64,000 bases of DNA from Ancylobacter amanitiformis (GTDB lineage: Bacteria > Pseudomonadota > Alphaproteobacteria > Rhizobiales > Xanthobacteraceae), in the NCBI RefSeq assembly GCF_030814815.1, contig NZ_JAUSVR010000005.1, positions 62,001 through 126,000 of the forward strand. The letters are read 5' to 3'. The notes beneath the pieces were generated by a model that was not told where the DNA came from, searched no databases, and was given only the letters and a program-made list of their open reading frames with translations. This document shows positions 35,833-44,308 of the stretch, in pieces. The position numbers and the translations under genes were made by a program. How positions within the stretch are numbered: position 1 is the first letter of the stretch; every line of letters starts with the position of its first letter.

Positions 35833-36231
35833 TCAGGCCGGCACGACCGAAAATACCACGAATGTGTGCAGCGCGCCGTCTTCCTCGCGCAGCGAGACAT
35901 ATTCCCCCGGCGCGAAGGCATGGTCGGCGAAGCGGTAGCCGGCCTCGTCATCCTCGCTGGTTCCCTCCTCATAATCGAAGACCCACGTCGCGCCCTGCGC
36001 GCCGCCGGCGCGGTGCACGAGATGGCCGCTCTCCGGTGCGTCCGTGCCCCAGAAGCGGGTGACGGTGCAGGCCGCGCGCGCGGCCTTCCAGCTCTCGAGA
36101 TCGATATGGCCGCGCGCGTCGAGCGGCGCGACGAACTCATAGCCGTGGCGGGCGCTGCCCTCGGGAAAGTCCCTGGAGCGCGCCAGATGCAGGCGGATTC
36201 GCTGAAGCGCGGTGGCCGCGACGTCGTTCAT
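35833..36231 (-). CDS. Conserved hypothetical protein
   Basis: 132 residues, soluble, acidic, with no signal or membrane segment. Regular protein composition and a clean ATG at 36231 support it. Recognisable pieces are LHLARSRDFPEGSARHGYEFVAPL and TRFWGTDAPESGHLVHR, the style of a Rhizobiales family of unknown function. It is convergent with the hydrolase-like gene (48-base gap) and is transcribed away from the glc operon. No further inference is justified. Confidence 0.75.
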   Translation of the reverse strand: MNDVAATALQRIRLHLARSRDFPEGSARHGYEFVAPLDARGHIDLESWKAARAACTVTRFWGTDAPESGHLVHRAGGAQGATWVFDYEEGTSEDDEAGYRFADHAFAPGEYVSLREEDGALHTFVVFSVVPA

Positions 36232-36461
36232 GCGTGTCTCCTCGTGTCCGGTCGCCGGAACGGGCCGGCAATGTGCCCGCCCGCCGCGACATGATTAGGC
36301 GCGGAGGCCGGCCCTCTTCCTTGATGCGCCGCAAGCCCGTTGGTTCCCCGAGCACCGCGCGAACGACGCGAGGACGGGTCACATTCTGCGATGGTCCAGT
36401 TTTTTTACCATAGGAAGCGTGCGCGCTTTTCCCTAGAATGGCTCGAAAGCCAGATGCGCGC

Positions 36462-36531
36462 CGCCAAGAACACGTCGCCAAGAACACGTCGCCGAGAATA
36501 CGTCGCCGAGAACACGTCGCCGAGAACGCCC
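36462..36531. repeat. 14-bp tandem repeat in the glcD leader
   Basis: CGCCAAGAACACGT occurs at 36462, 36476, 36490, 36504 and partly at 36518, with one or two substitutions in the later units. The array lies between the probable promoter and the glcD start. Confidence 0.95.
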
Positions 36532-36566
36532 CCGATAACGCTCCCGATAACGCTCCCGAGAGCGCC
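36531..36566. repeat. 12-bp tandem repeat in the glcD leader
   Basis: CCCGATAACGCT at 36531 and 36543 and a diverged copy (CCCGAGAGCGCC) at 36555. It follows the 14-bp array without a gap and ends 24 bases before the glcD ATG. Confidence 0.9.
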
Positions 36567-36589
36567 AGCCGGGAACGAGGAGAAACGCC

Positions 36590-38086
36590 ATGTCCGGTCT
36601 CGTCATGCCGGCGCCGAAAGCCGACCTGCTGGCCCGCCGGGCGGAGATCGTCGCGGCGCTGCGCCAGATCGTCCCCGGCGAGGGGGTGATCGATACCGAA
36701 ACCGAGATGCGCCCTTTCGAGAGCGACGGCGTCACCGCCTATCGCCAGTTGCCGCTCGTGGTCGTGCTGCCCTCCACCACGCAGCAGGTGTCGCAGGTGC
36801 TGGCCTATGCCAATGCCAACGGCATCCCCGTGGTGCCGCGCGGGGCGGGCACCTCGCTGTCGGGCGGCGCGCTGCCGCTGGCGGACGGCATCCTGCTCGG
36901 CATGGGCAAGTTCAATCGCATTCTCGACATCGATTTCGAAAACCGCACCGTGGTCGCCCAGCCGGGCGTGACCAATCTGGGCATCACCACCGCGGTGGCC
37001 GATCACGGATTCTATTACGCGCCCGACCCCTCCTCGCAGATCGCCTGCACCATTGGCGGCAATGTGGGGGAGAATTCCGGCGGCGTGCACTGCCTGAAAT
37101 ACGGCCTCACCACCAATAACGTGCTCGGCGTCGAGATGGTGCTGATCACGGGCGAGATCATCCGCCTGGGCGGCAAGCATCTCGATTCCGGCGGGCTGGA
37201 CCTGCTGGGCGTCATCGTCGGCTCGGAAGGACTGCTGGGCGTGGTGACGGAAGTCACGGTGCGCATTCTCCGGAAGCCGGAGACGGCGCGCGCGGTGCTG
37301 CTCGGCTTCCCCTCCTCGGAGGCGGCGGGCGCCTGCGTCGCCGCCATCATCGCCGCCGGCATCATCCCCGGCGGCATGGAGATGATGGACCGCATGATGG
37401 TCCACGCGGCCGAGGCCTTTCTGGGCGCCGGCTACCCGCTCGATGTCGAGGCGCTGCTGATCGTCGAGCTGGACGGGCCGGAGGCGGAGGTGAACCACCT
37501 GATCGGCCGCGTCGCGGAGATCGGCAACGGGCTCGGCTGCATGACGCTGCGCGCCTCCACCAGCGAGGCCGAGCGCGTCGCCTTCTGGGCCGGGCGCAAG
37601 GCGGCCTTCCCGGCGGTGGGGCGCATCTCGCCGGATTATCTCTGCATGGACGGCACCATTCCGCGCAAGGCGCTGCCGCTGGTGCTGAGCCGCATGGAGG
37701 AGATGTCGGTCAAATACGGGCTGCGCTGCGGCAATGTCTTCCATGCCGGCGACGGCAACCTGCATCCGCTCATCTGCTACGACGCCAACACGCCCGGCGA
37801 ACTCGACAAAGCCGAGGCCTTCGGCGCCGATATCCTGCTCCTGTGCGTCGAGGTGGGCGGCGTGCTGACGGGCGAGCACGGCGTGGGCGTGGAAAAGCGC
37901 GACCTCATGCCCTCCATGTTCAACGAGGTCGACCTCGCCCACCAGCAGCGGCTGAAATGCGCCTTCGATCCCGAGGCGCTGCTCAATCCCGGCAAGGTGT
38001 TCCCGGTGCTGCACCGCTGCGCCGAACTGGGGCGCATGCATGTGAGCGCCGGCAAGCTGCCCTTCCCCGACATTCCCCGATTCTGA
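36590..38086 (+). CDS. glcD: FAD-linked 2-hydroxyacid dehydrogenase, GlcD subunit
   Basis: 498 residues. FAD-binding PCMH domain with PRGAGTSLSGGALP (about residue 82), TIGGNVGENSGGVHCLKYG and GLLGVVTEVTVRIL. The C-terminal substrate domain ends with GNVFHAGDGNLHPL, GVLTGEHGVGVEKR and LNPGKVFP. GlcD with GlcE and GlcF oxidises glycolate to glyoxylate at the inner membrane. The same architecture also serves D-lactate and other 2-hydroxyacids, so the substrate is not fixed by sequence. The start has GAGGAG at the right distance. The next gene begins 8 bases after the stop. Confidence 0.93.
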   Translation: MSGLVMPAPKADLLARRAEIVAALRQIVPGEGVIDTETEMRPFESDGVTAYRQLPLVVVLPSTTQQVSQVLAYANANGIPVVPRGAGTSLSGGALPLADGILLGMGKFNRILDIDFENRTVVAQPGVTNLGITTAVADHGFYYAPDPSSQIACTIGGNVGENSGGVHCLKYGLTTNNVLGVEMVLITGEIIRLGGKHLDSGGLDLLGVIVGSEGLLGVVTEVTVRILRKPETARAVLLGFPSSEAAGACVAAIIAAGIIPGGMEMMDRMMVHAAEAFLGAGYPLDVEALLIVELDGPEAEVNHLIGRVAEIGNGLGCMTLRASTSEAERVAFWAGRKAAFPAVGRISPDYLCMDGTIPRKALPLVLSRMEEMSVKYGLRCGNVFHAGDGNLHPLICYDANTPGELDKAEAFGADILLLCVEVGGVLTGEHGVGVEKRDLMPSMFNEVDLAHQQRLKCAFDPEALLNPGKVFPVLHRCAELGRMHVSAGKLPFPDIPRF

Positions 38087-38094
38087 GCTCCCCC

Positions 38095-39522
38095 ATGAAC
38101 CCGCCCGACAGCACGCTCCTCGTCCGCAACGCCACGGTGCTCGTCACCATGGACGGCGCGCGCCGCGAGATCGCGGGGGGCGGGCTGTTCGCGCGCAACG
38201 GGATCATCGAAGCCGTCGGGCCGAGCGAAACCCTGCCCGCAACGGCCGATCGCATCCTCGACCTTGACGACCATGTGGTGCTGCCGGGCCTGGTCAATTG
38301 CCATCACCATCTCGACCAGACGCTGACGCGCAACCTGCCGGTCGCGCAGAACGTCAACCTGTTTCGCTGGCTCACCGCGCATTACCGGCGCTGGGCGGCG
38401 CGCACGCCGGAAGCCTCGCGCACCGCGACGCTGGTCGGCCTCGCCGAACTGGCGCTGACCGGCTGCACCACCTGCTTCGACCACGCCTATGTGTTCCGCA
38501 ATGGCTGCACGGTCGACGACCAGATCGCGGCGGCGCGCGAGATCGGCCTGCGCTTCATGGTCTCGCGCGGCTCCATGTCGCTCGGGCAGTCGAGAGGCGG
38601 CCTGCCGCCGGACGATTGCGTGGAGGCGGAGGAGGACATCCTTGCCGACAGCGAGCGCGTGATCGCCCGCTATCATGACGCCGCGCCCGGCTCGTTGCTG
38701 CAGATCGCGCTCGCGCCCTGCTCGCCCTTCTCGGTGACGCCGGAACTGATGCGCGACAGCGCGACGCTGGCCCGCGCCAAAGGCGTGCGGCTGCACACGC
38801 ATCTGGCCGAGACCATCGACGAGGAACGCTACACGCTGGCGCGGTTCGGCAAGCGCCCGGTCGCCTATATGGAGGAACTGGGCTGGCTCGGGGAGGATGT
38901 GTGGTTCGCCCATGCCGTCCACGTCAACGCGCACGAGATCGGCTGCTTCAAGGGCGCGGAGGTGGGCGTGTGCCATTGCCCGTCCTCCAACATGCGGCTC
39001 GCCTCCGGCATCGCGCCGGTGAAGGCCTACCGCCGCGCCGGCGTCAAGGTCGGGCTCGGCGTCGACGGCTCGGCCTCCAATGACGGCAACAACATGCTGG
39101 GCGAGGCGCGCCAGGCGATGCTTCTGGCGCGGCTGCAGATCAGCCTGCGCCCGCCCGAGGGCCCCGATACCACGCTGTCCACCTCCGATCCCTCGCGCGA
39201 TGCCGAGTGGATGACCGCCCGCGAGGCGCTGGAACTGGCAACGCTGGGTGGCGCCGCCGTGCTCGGGCGCAGCGATATCGGCGCGCTGGCGCCGGGCAAA
39301 TGCGCCGATTTCTTCGCGCTCCGGCTCGACGACGTCGCCTTCGCCGGCGGCCTCGCCGACCCGGTGGCCGCCGCCCTGTTCTGCACGCCCGGCCGCGCCG
39401 CCTTCACCGTGGTGCACGGCCGACCGATCGTCGCCCATGGCGAGATCGTCAGCATCGACTTGGCCGCCGTCGTCGCCGAGCACAACCGGCATGCCGCGCG
39501 GCTGGCCGCGCTTTCGGAGTGA
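38095..39522 (+). CDS. 8-oxoguanine deaminase-like amidohydrolase
   Basis: 475 residues. The subfamily converts 8-oxoguanine to urate; related guanine and s-triazine deaminases share the fold. Metal and catalytic motifs are LVNCHHHLDQTLTRN, HTHLAETIDEERYTL, FAHAVHV, VCHCPSSNMRLASGIAP and GVDGSASNDGNNML. The CHHHLDQ form and the LTGCTTCFDHAYVF segment favour 8-oxoguanine deaminase over guanine deaminase. The start ATG 38095 is 8 bases after glcD; glcE follows 7 bases after its stop. The gene therefore interrupts glcD-glcE in one transcript. No urate or xanthine enzyme is nearby. Confidence 0.85.
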   Translation: MNPPDSTLLVRNATVLVTMDGARREIAGGGLFARNGIIEAVGPSETLPATADRILDLDDHVVLPGLVNCHHHLDQTLTRNLPVAQNVNLFRWLTAHYRRWAARTPEASRTATLVGLAELALTGCTTCFDHAYVFRNGCTVDDQIAAAREIGLRFMVSRGSMSLGQSRGGLPPDDCVEAEEDILADSERVIARYHDAAPGSLLQIALAPCSPFSVTPELMRDSATLARAKGVRLHTHLAETIDEERYTLARFGKRPVAYMEELGWLGEDVWFAHAVHVNAHEIGCFKGAEVGVCHCPSSNMRLASGIAPVKAYRRAGVKVGLGVDGSASNDGNNMLGEARQAMLLARLQISLRPPEGPDTTLSTSDPSRDAEWMTAREALELATLGGAAVLGRSDIGALAPGKCADFFALRLDDVAFAGGLADPVAAALFCTPGRAAFTVVHGRPIVAHGEIVSIDLAAVVAEHNRHAARLAALSE

Positions 39523-39529
39523 CCCCGCC

Positions 39530-40834
39530 ATGAGTGCCGCTACCGCCGCCATGTCCGGCGATCGCCTGTGCCCGCGCGACGAGGCCGATGTCGCCGAGAC
39601 CGTGCGCTGGGCCGCGAGCGAGGGCCGCACGCTGGATGTCGCCGGCCGCCGCTCCAAGGCCGCACTCGGCCGCGCCATCCAGACCGATTTCACACTGGAA
39701 CTCGCCGCGCTGTCCGGCGTCACGCTCTATGAGCCGGAGGAACTGGTGCTGAGCGCGCGGGCGGGCACGCCGGTCGCCGAGATCGCGGCGCTGGTCGCCG
39801 GCGCCAACCAGATGATGGCGTTCGAGCCGATGGATTTCGGCCCGCTGCTCGGCCAGAAGGCGGGCGCGGGCACGCTGGGCGGGCTGCTCGCCTGCAACCT
39901 CGCCGGCCCGCGGCGCCCGAGCGCCGGTGCGGCGCGCGACCACGCACTCGGCATCCGCGCCGTGTCCGGCCGGGGCGAGGTGTTCAAGGCCGGTGGGCGA
40001 GTGGTGAAGAATGTCACCGGCTACGACCTGCCGCGCGGCCTCGCCGGCTCGCATGGCACCTTCGCCGCCTTTACCGAGATCACCATCAAGGTGTTGCCGC
40101 GCCCCGAGACGGTGGAGACGCTGCTCATCCTGGGTCTCGACGACGCCGCCGCCGCCGGCGCCATGAGCGCGGCGGTCGGCTCCTATTATGACGTGTCCGG
40201 CGCCGCCCATGTGCCGGGGGATGTCGCGCAGACCCTTCCCGCCCTCGCCGGCATCGGTCGCGCCGTCACCGCGCTGCGGCTGGAGGGGGTGCAGCCCTCC
40301 ATCCTGCACCGGCGCGGCAAGCTGGAGGCGTTGCTGCGCGCGCGGGGCGAACTCGCCTTTCTCGATGCCGACGCCTCGCGGGCGTTCTGGCTGGCAATCC
40401 GCGATGTCCTGCCCTTCGCGGCCTCGGGCGGGGGCGAGGTCGGGGGCGAAGTCGGGGGCGAAGTCGGCGGGGCCACCGCGCGGGCGGAGAGGGATGCCCG
40501 CGTCATCTGGCGCGTCTCGGTGGCGCCGATGGCGGGGGCGCGGATCGGCGCGGCGGTCCGCACGGTCGGCGGGCGCTGCTTCTATGACTGGGCCGGCGGG
40601 CTGGTCTGGATCGAGATGCCTTGCACGGAGCCGCAGGCGTCGCTTGTCCGGCAGGCAGTGAGCGCGGCCGGCGGCGGGCACGCCACGCTGATCCGCGCCG
40701 CCGCCCCGGTGCGCGCGGCGCAGGAGGTGTTCCAGCCGCTCGACGCGATCACGGGGGCGCTGGTGAGGCGCATGAAGAGCGGCTTCGACCCGGCGGGGGT
40801 GCTCAGCCCCGGCCGCATGTATGCGGGGATGTGA
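39530..40834 (+). CDS. glcE: Glycolate oxidase FAD-binding subunit GlcE
   Basis: 434 residues, a shortened GlcD-like FAD domain: LDVAGRRSKAALGR, AGAGTLGGLLACNLAGPRR, VKNVTGYDLPRGLAGSHGTFAAFTEITIKVLPRP and the C-terminal FDPAGVLSPGRM. An unusual glycine-rich insertion of three GGEV repeats sits at about residue 301. It is encoded by the 12-bp tandem array at 40429-40464, and normal GlcE proteins lack it there. The start ATG 39530 is 7 bases after the deaminase; glcF begins 3 bases after the stop. Confidence 0.92.
   Translation: MSAATAAMSGDRLCPRDEADVAETVRWAASEGRTLDVAGRRSKAALGRAIQTDFTLELAALSGVTLYEPEELVLSARAGTPVAEIAALVAGANQMMAFEPMDFGPLLGQKAGAGTLGGLLACNLAGPRRPSAGAARDHALGIRAVSGRGEVFKAGGRVVKNVTGYDLPRGLAGSHGTFAAFTEITIKVLPRPETVETLLILGLDDAAAAGAMSAAVGSYYDVSGAAHVPGDVAQTLPALAGIGRAVTALRLEGVQPSILHRRGKLEALLRARGELAFLDADASRAFWLAIRDVLPFAASGGGEVGGEVGGEVGGATARAERDARVIWRVSVAPMAGARIGAAVRTVGGRCFYDWAGGLVWIEMPCTEPQASLVRQAVSAAGGGHATLIRAAAPVRAAQEVFQPLDAITGALVRRMKSGFDPAGVLSPGRMYAGM
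40429..40464 (+). repeat. 12-bp in-frame tandem repeat inside glcE
   Basis: CGGGGGCGAGGT followed by two copies of CGGGGGCGAAGT. It encodes (GGEV)3 in the linker between the FAD and C-terminal regions of GlcE. Confidence 0.95.
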
Positions 40835-40837
40835 GCG

Positions 40838-42166
40838 ATGCAGACCAACTTCTCCCTGGCCCAGCTCGCCGATCCGCAGATGGCGAGGTCCGAACAGGTG
40901 CTGCGCGCCTGCGTGCATTGCGGCTTCTGCACCGCCACCTGCCCGACCTATGTGCTGCTGGGCGACGAGCTGGATTCCCCGCGCGGGCGCATCTACCTCA
41001 TCAAGGACATGCTGGAAAATGACCGGCCGGCCACGGTCGAGGTCGCCCGGCATGTCGACCGCTGCCTCTCCTGCCTGTCCTGCATGACCACGTGCCCCTC
41101 GGGCGTGCATTACATGCACCTGATCGACCACGCCCGCGACCATGTCGAGAAGACCTATGACCGCCCGTGGATCGACAAGTTCACCCGCGCCCTGCTGGCG
41201 CGCGTGCTGCCCAGCCGCGCGCTGTTCCGTCTCGCGATCGGCGGGGCGATGCTGGCGCGGCCCTTCGCCTTCCTGTTCGAGGGCGTGCCGGCGCTGCGCC
41301 CCCTCGCCGCCATGCTGAAGCTGGCGCCCGCGCGCCCCGCCACGCGCTCGGCGAACGAGGGCGAGCGGCGGTTTGCGGCGAAGGGGCCGCGCCGCGCGCG
41401 CGTCGCGCTGCTCGACGGCTGCGCCCAGCCAGTGCTGCGGCCGGATATTGACGATGCCGCGATCCGCCTGCTCACCCGCATGGGCGTGGAGGTCGTGCGT
41501 CCCGTCGGCGGGGGCTGCTGCGGCTCGCTCACCCACCACATGGGCAAGGAGGAACTGGCGCTGGCCAATGCGCGCGCCAATGTCGGCGCCTGGTCGCGCG
41601 AGATCGAGGGCGAGGAACGCGGAGGGCTGGACGCCATCCTCGTCACCACATCCGGCTGCGGCACCACCATCAAGGATTACGGCCACATGCTGCGCGGCGA
41701 ACCGGCCTATGCCGCGCGCGCCGCCCGGGTCTCGGCGCTGGCGAAGGATGTGAGCGAGTTCCTCGCGGAGCGGGAACTGCCGGTGCCGGTCATCGCCGCC
41801 GGCATCCGCGTCGCCTACCACTCGGCCTGCTCGCTGCAGCACGGCCAGCGCGTGCGCACCGCACCGAAAACCCTGCTGTCGTCGGTCGGCTTCACCGTGC
41901 TGGAACCCGCCGAGGGGCACCTGTGCTGCGGATCGGCCGGCACCTACAACATCCTGCAGCCGGAGATTGCCGGGCGCCTGCGCGCGCGCAAGGTCGCCAA
42001 TATCGAGCGCACGGAGCCGCAGATCATTGCCGCCGGCAATATTGGCTGCATGACGCAGATCGGCGGCGGGACCACGATTCCCGTGGTGCATACGGTCGAG
42101 CTACTCGACTGGGCGACCGGCGGACCGCTGCCGGCGGGCCTGCCCTCCCTGTCCGCCGCCGCCTGA
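40838..42166 (+). CDS. glcF: Glycolate oxidase iron-sulfur subunit GlcF
   Basis: 442 residues. Two 4Fe-4S clusters: CVHCGFCTATCPTY near residue 28 and CLSCLSCMTTCPSG near residue 77. Two CCG domains follow: VGGGCCGSLTHHMGKEEL and, after GCGTTIKDYG, GHLCCGSAGTYNILQ. It passes electrons from the FAD subunits to the quinone pool at the membrane. The gene ends the glc set; 72 bases separate it from the asparaginase gene. Confidence 0.95.
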   Translation: MQTNFSLAQLADPQMARSEQVLRACVHCGFCTATCPTYVLLGDELDSPRGRIYLIKDMLENDRPATVEVARHVDRCLSCLSCMTTCPSGVHYMHLIDHARDHVEKTYDRPWIDKFTRALLARVLPSRALFRLAIGGAMLARPFAFLFEGVPALRPLAAMLKLAPARPATRSANEGERRFAAKGPRRARVALLDGCAQPVLRPDIDDAAIRLLTRMGVEVVRPVGGGCCGSLTHHMGKEELALANARANVGAWSREIEGEERGGLDAILVTTSGCGTTIKDYGHMLRGEPAYAARAARVSALAKDVSEFLAERELPVPVIAAGIRVAYHSACSLQHGQRVRTAPKTLLSSVGFTVLEPAEGHLCCGSAGTYNILQPEIAGRLRARKVANIERTEPQIIAAGNIGCMTQIGGGTTIPVVHTVELLDWATGGPLPAGLPSLSAAA

Positions 42167-42238
42167 AACGCCCCGCCTGTCCGACGCGGCGCGGGCGGGC
42201 TATGATCGCACCCCGCATCGCTTCGCCCAGAGGCCCCG

Positions 42239-43228
42239 ATGACACGCCCGCGCCTTCTCGTGCTCTCGCTCGGGGGCACTATCACCATGACCGCCTCGGC
42301 GGCGGGCGGCATCGCCCCGACGCTGGGGGCGGCCGAACTCGTGGCCGCGGTGCCCGGGCTGGGCGACGTGGCCGACATCGAGGCGCGCTCGCCGCTGCGC
42401 CTGCCCAGCCCCTCGCTCACGCTGGAGCACGTCGTCACCGTGGCGGCGGAAATCCGCATGGGCTTCGGCGCCGGGTTTGACGGCGCCATCGTCATCCAGG
42501 GCACCGACACGATCGAGGAAACCGCCTTCGCGCTGGACCTGCTGGTGCCCGGCGATCGCCCTGTCGTGGTGGTCGGCGCCATGCGCGGCCCGCAGCAGGC
42601 CGGCGCGGACGGTCCGGCCAACCTGCTCGCCGCCGCCCTTGTCGCCGTCGCTCCCGATGCCCGTGGGCTGGGCGCGCTGGCGGTGCTGAACGACACGATC
42701 CACGCCGCCCGCTTCGTCCGCAAGGCGCACACCGCGCTGACCTCGGCCTTCGTCTCCGACAATGGCGGGCCGCTCGGGCTGGTGGCGGAAGGCCGGGCGC
42801 GTTTCTTCGCGCGGCTGGCGCCGATCGACCTTCCGGCCCTGCACATCATCCCCGGCGAGTTGCCGCCGGTCGCCCTCGTCAAGATGGCGATGGGCGATGA
42901 CGGGCGCCTGCTGCGGGCGATTCCCGAGCTGGGCTATGCCGGTCTGGTCATCGAAGGGATGGGCGCGGGCCACGTGCCGGCGCCGCTGGCCGATCTGGTC
43001 GGCGAGGTCGCGCTGGCCCTGCCGGTCGCGCTGGCCAGCCGGACGCTGGCCGGCCCGGTCTTCGAGCGCACCTATGGCTATGCCGGCTCGGAGATCGACC
43101 TGATCGGCCGCGGCGCCCTGCCGGCCGGGCTGCTCTCCGGGCCGAAGGCGCGCGTGCTGCTCGCCCTCGCCCTGAGGGCCGGCTGGGACCGCGCGGCGAT
43201 CCGCGCGGCGCTGGCCGCCTATGGCTGA
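42239..43228 (+). CDS. Asparaginase family protein
   Basis: 329 residues. Hydrolyses L-asparagine to aspartate and ammonia. The N-terminal nucleophile region LSLGGTITMTASAAGG and the second catalytic pair IQGTDTIEETAFAL with GADGPANLL are present, so the active site is intact. No signal peptide is visible, which suggests a cytosolic (type I) enzyme. It follows glcF with 72 bases between, on the same strand, and may be co-transcribed. Six bases separate its end from that of the convergent mbfA. Confidence 0.9.
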   Translation: MTRPRLLVLSLGGTITMTASAAGGIAPTLGAAELVAAVPGLGDVADIEARSPLRLPSPSLTLEHVVTVAAEIRMGFGAGFDGAIVIQGTDTIEETAFALDLLVPGDRPVVVVGAMRGPQQAGADGPANLLAAALVAVAPDARGLGALAVLNDTIHAARFVRKAHTALTSAFVSDNGGPLGLVAEGRARFFARLAPIDLPALHIIPGELPPVALVKMAMGDDGRLLRAIPELGYAGLVIEGMGAGHVPAPLADLVGEVALALPVALASRTLAGPVFERTYGYAGSEIDLIGRGALPAGLLSGPKARVLLALALRAGWDRAAIRAALAAYG

Positions 43229-43234
43229 GCGCGC

Positions 43235-44191
43235 TCAGGACGAGCCGATGACGATGCCGGTGATGAGCACGAGCATGCCGCCGAGCACCACCTGCACGAT
43301 GGCCGAGGTGAACGGCGTCTCCATATAGCGGGTGCGCACCCAGGCGATGGCGGCGAGTTCAAAGGCGACGACCACGCCGGCCACCGCCGTGGCGGTCCAG
43401 AAATCGGGGATGAGATAGGGCAGGGTATGGCCGAGCCCGCCCAGCGTCGTCATCACGCCGCAGGCGATGCCGCGTGGCCAGGGACTGCCGCGGCCGGTGA
43501 TGGCGCCATCGTCCGACAGCGCCTCGGTGAGGCCCATCGAGATGCCGGCGCCGATGGAGGCGGCGAGGCCGACAAGGAAGGCCGCCCAGGAATCCTGCGT
43601 GGCGAAGGCCGCCGCGAAGATCGGCGCCAGCGTGGAGATCGACCCGTCGATCAGCCCGGCAAGGCCCGGCTGCACGATCTGCAGCACGAAGATGCGATGG
43701 GCGGCCTCGTCCTCGCTCTGCCGCGCGCCGCTGGCCTCGATCTGCCCGCCGAGATCCTGCGCCAGCTTCTCGTGCCGGCTCTCCGCCTCGGCAAGATCGG
43801 CGAGCAGCTGGCGCGTATCGGCATCGCGGGCGCGCGCGGCTGCCTTGATGTAGAATTGCTCAGCCTCGTATTCCATCATCTCGGCCTGCTGGCGCACGCT
43901 GTCGATGCGCAGCGTCTCCAGCAGCCAGATCGGGTTGCGCTTGAGAAAGCCCTTCACGTCCTGCCGGGTGATGTAGGGCAGCGCGCCGCCGAATTTCGTC
44001 TTGTACAGCTCGTGCAGCGCATGCCGATGGCCGTGCTCCTCCTCCGCCATGCGCTCGAACATCGCGGCCGTGGCCGGATAATCGGCGCGCAGCCGGCCGG
44101 CGAACTGGAGGTAGATGCGCGCATCCTCCTCCTCGTTGGAAATGGCGAGGGCGAGGATCTCGGCCTCGGTCAGGTCGGCAAAGCGTTTCAT
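43235..44191 (-). CDS. mbfA: Membrane-bound ferritin/VIT-type iron exporter
   Basis: 318 residues. The N-terminal half (about 1-160) is a ferritin-like di-iron domain: SNEEEDARIY, MAEEEHGHRH, EYEAEQFY and AEAESRHEKL give the Glu/His ligands. The C-terminal half is a VIT1/CCC1-type membrane domain (QIVQPGLAGLIDGSISTLAPIF, AASIGAGISMGLTEALSDD) with about five helices. MbfA of Agrobacterium and Bradyrhizobium exports iron and protects against peroxide; it is repressed by Irr in low iron. ATG 44191 gives the usual MKRFADLT start; GTG 44200 is an alternative. An Irr-like palindrome lies 18 bases upstream. Confidence 0.92.
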   Translation of the reverse strand: MKRFADLTEAEILALAISNEEEDARIYLQFAGRLRADYPATAAMFERMAEEEHGHRHALHELYKTKFGGALPYITRQDVKGFLKRNPIWLLETLRIDSVRQQAEMMEYEAEQFYIKAAARARDADTRQLLADLAEAESRHEKLAQDLGGQIEASGARQSEDEAAHRIFVLQIVQPGLAGLIDGSISTLAPIFAAAFATQDSWAAFLVGLAASIGAGISMGLTEALSDDGAITGRGSPWPRGIACGVMTTLGGLGHTLPYLIPDFWTATAVAGVVVAFELAAIAWVRTRYMETPFTSAIVQVVLGGMLVLITGIVIGSS

Positions 44192-44208
44192 CGGCAGCAC
44201 TCGCGATC

Positions 44209-44229
44209 AGATTAGAATAACTCTAATCT
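44209..44229. promoter_or_regulatory. Irr-like operator (iron control element) of mbfA
   Basis: Perfect 8-bp inverted repeat AGATTAGA and TCTAATCT with the 5-base spacer ATAAC, immediately upstream of mbfA. The sequence TTAGAATAACTCTAA closely fits the rhizobial iron control element (TTTAGAA-n-TTCTAAA). Its AT-rich composition contrasts with the surrounding GC-rich DNA. Confidence 0.8.
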
Positions 44230-44308
44230 CATGCCGGCCACCTGTCGATTGACTGTCCGGACGCGCCGCCATGCGTTTCGCGCAGGGGTCTCCGCCCGCC
44301 AAACGAAA

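Larger units (their letters stand above)
36232..36589. promoter_or_regulatory. Divergent region upstream of the glc operon
   Basis: 358 bases. The part 36380-36440 is AT-richer (TTTTTTTACCATAGGAAGCG) and is the probable promoter for the glc operon. The remainder up to the glcD start consists largely of the two tandem arrays listed below. GAACGAGGAGAAACGCC gives glcD a good ribosome site. Confidence 0.5.

Noticed and set aside
36462-36566. CRISPR array
   Set aside because: Units are contiguous and 12-14 bp with no spacers, and there are no cas genes.
39449-42091. An 880-codon open frame antisense to glcE and glcF
   Set aside because: Shadow frame with His/Arg/Gly-rich sequence; Fe-S Cys motifs show the real strand.
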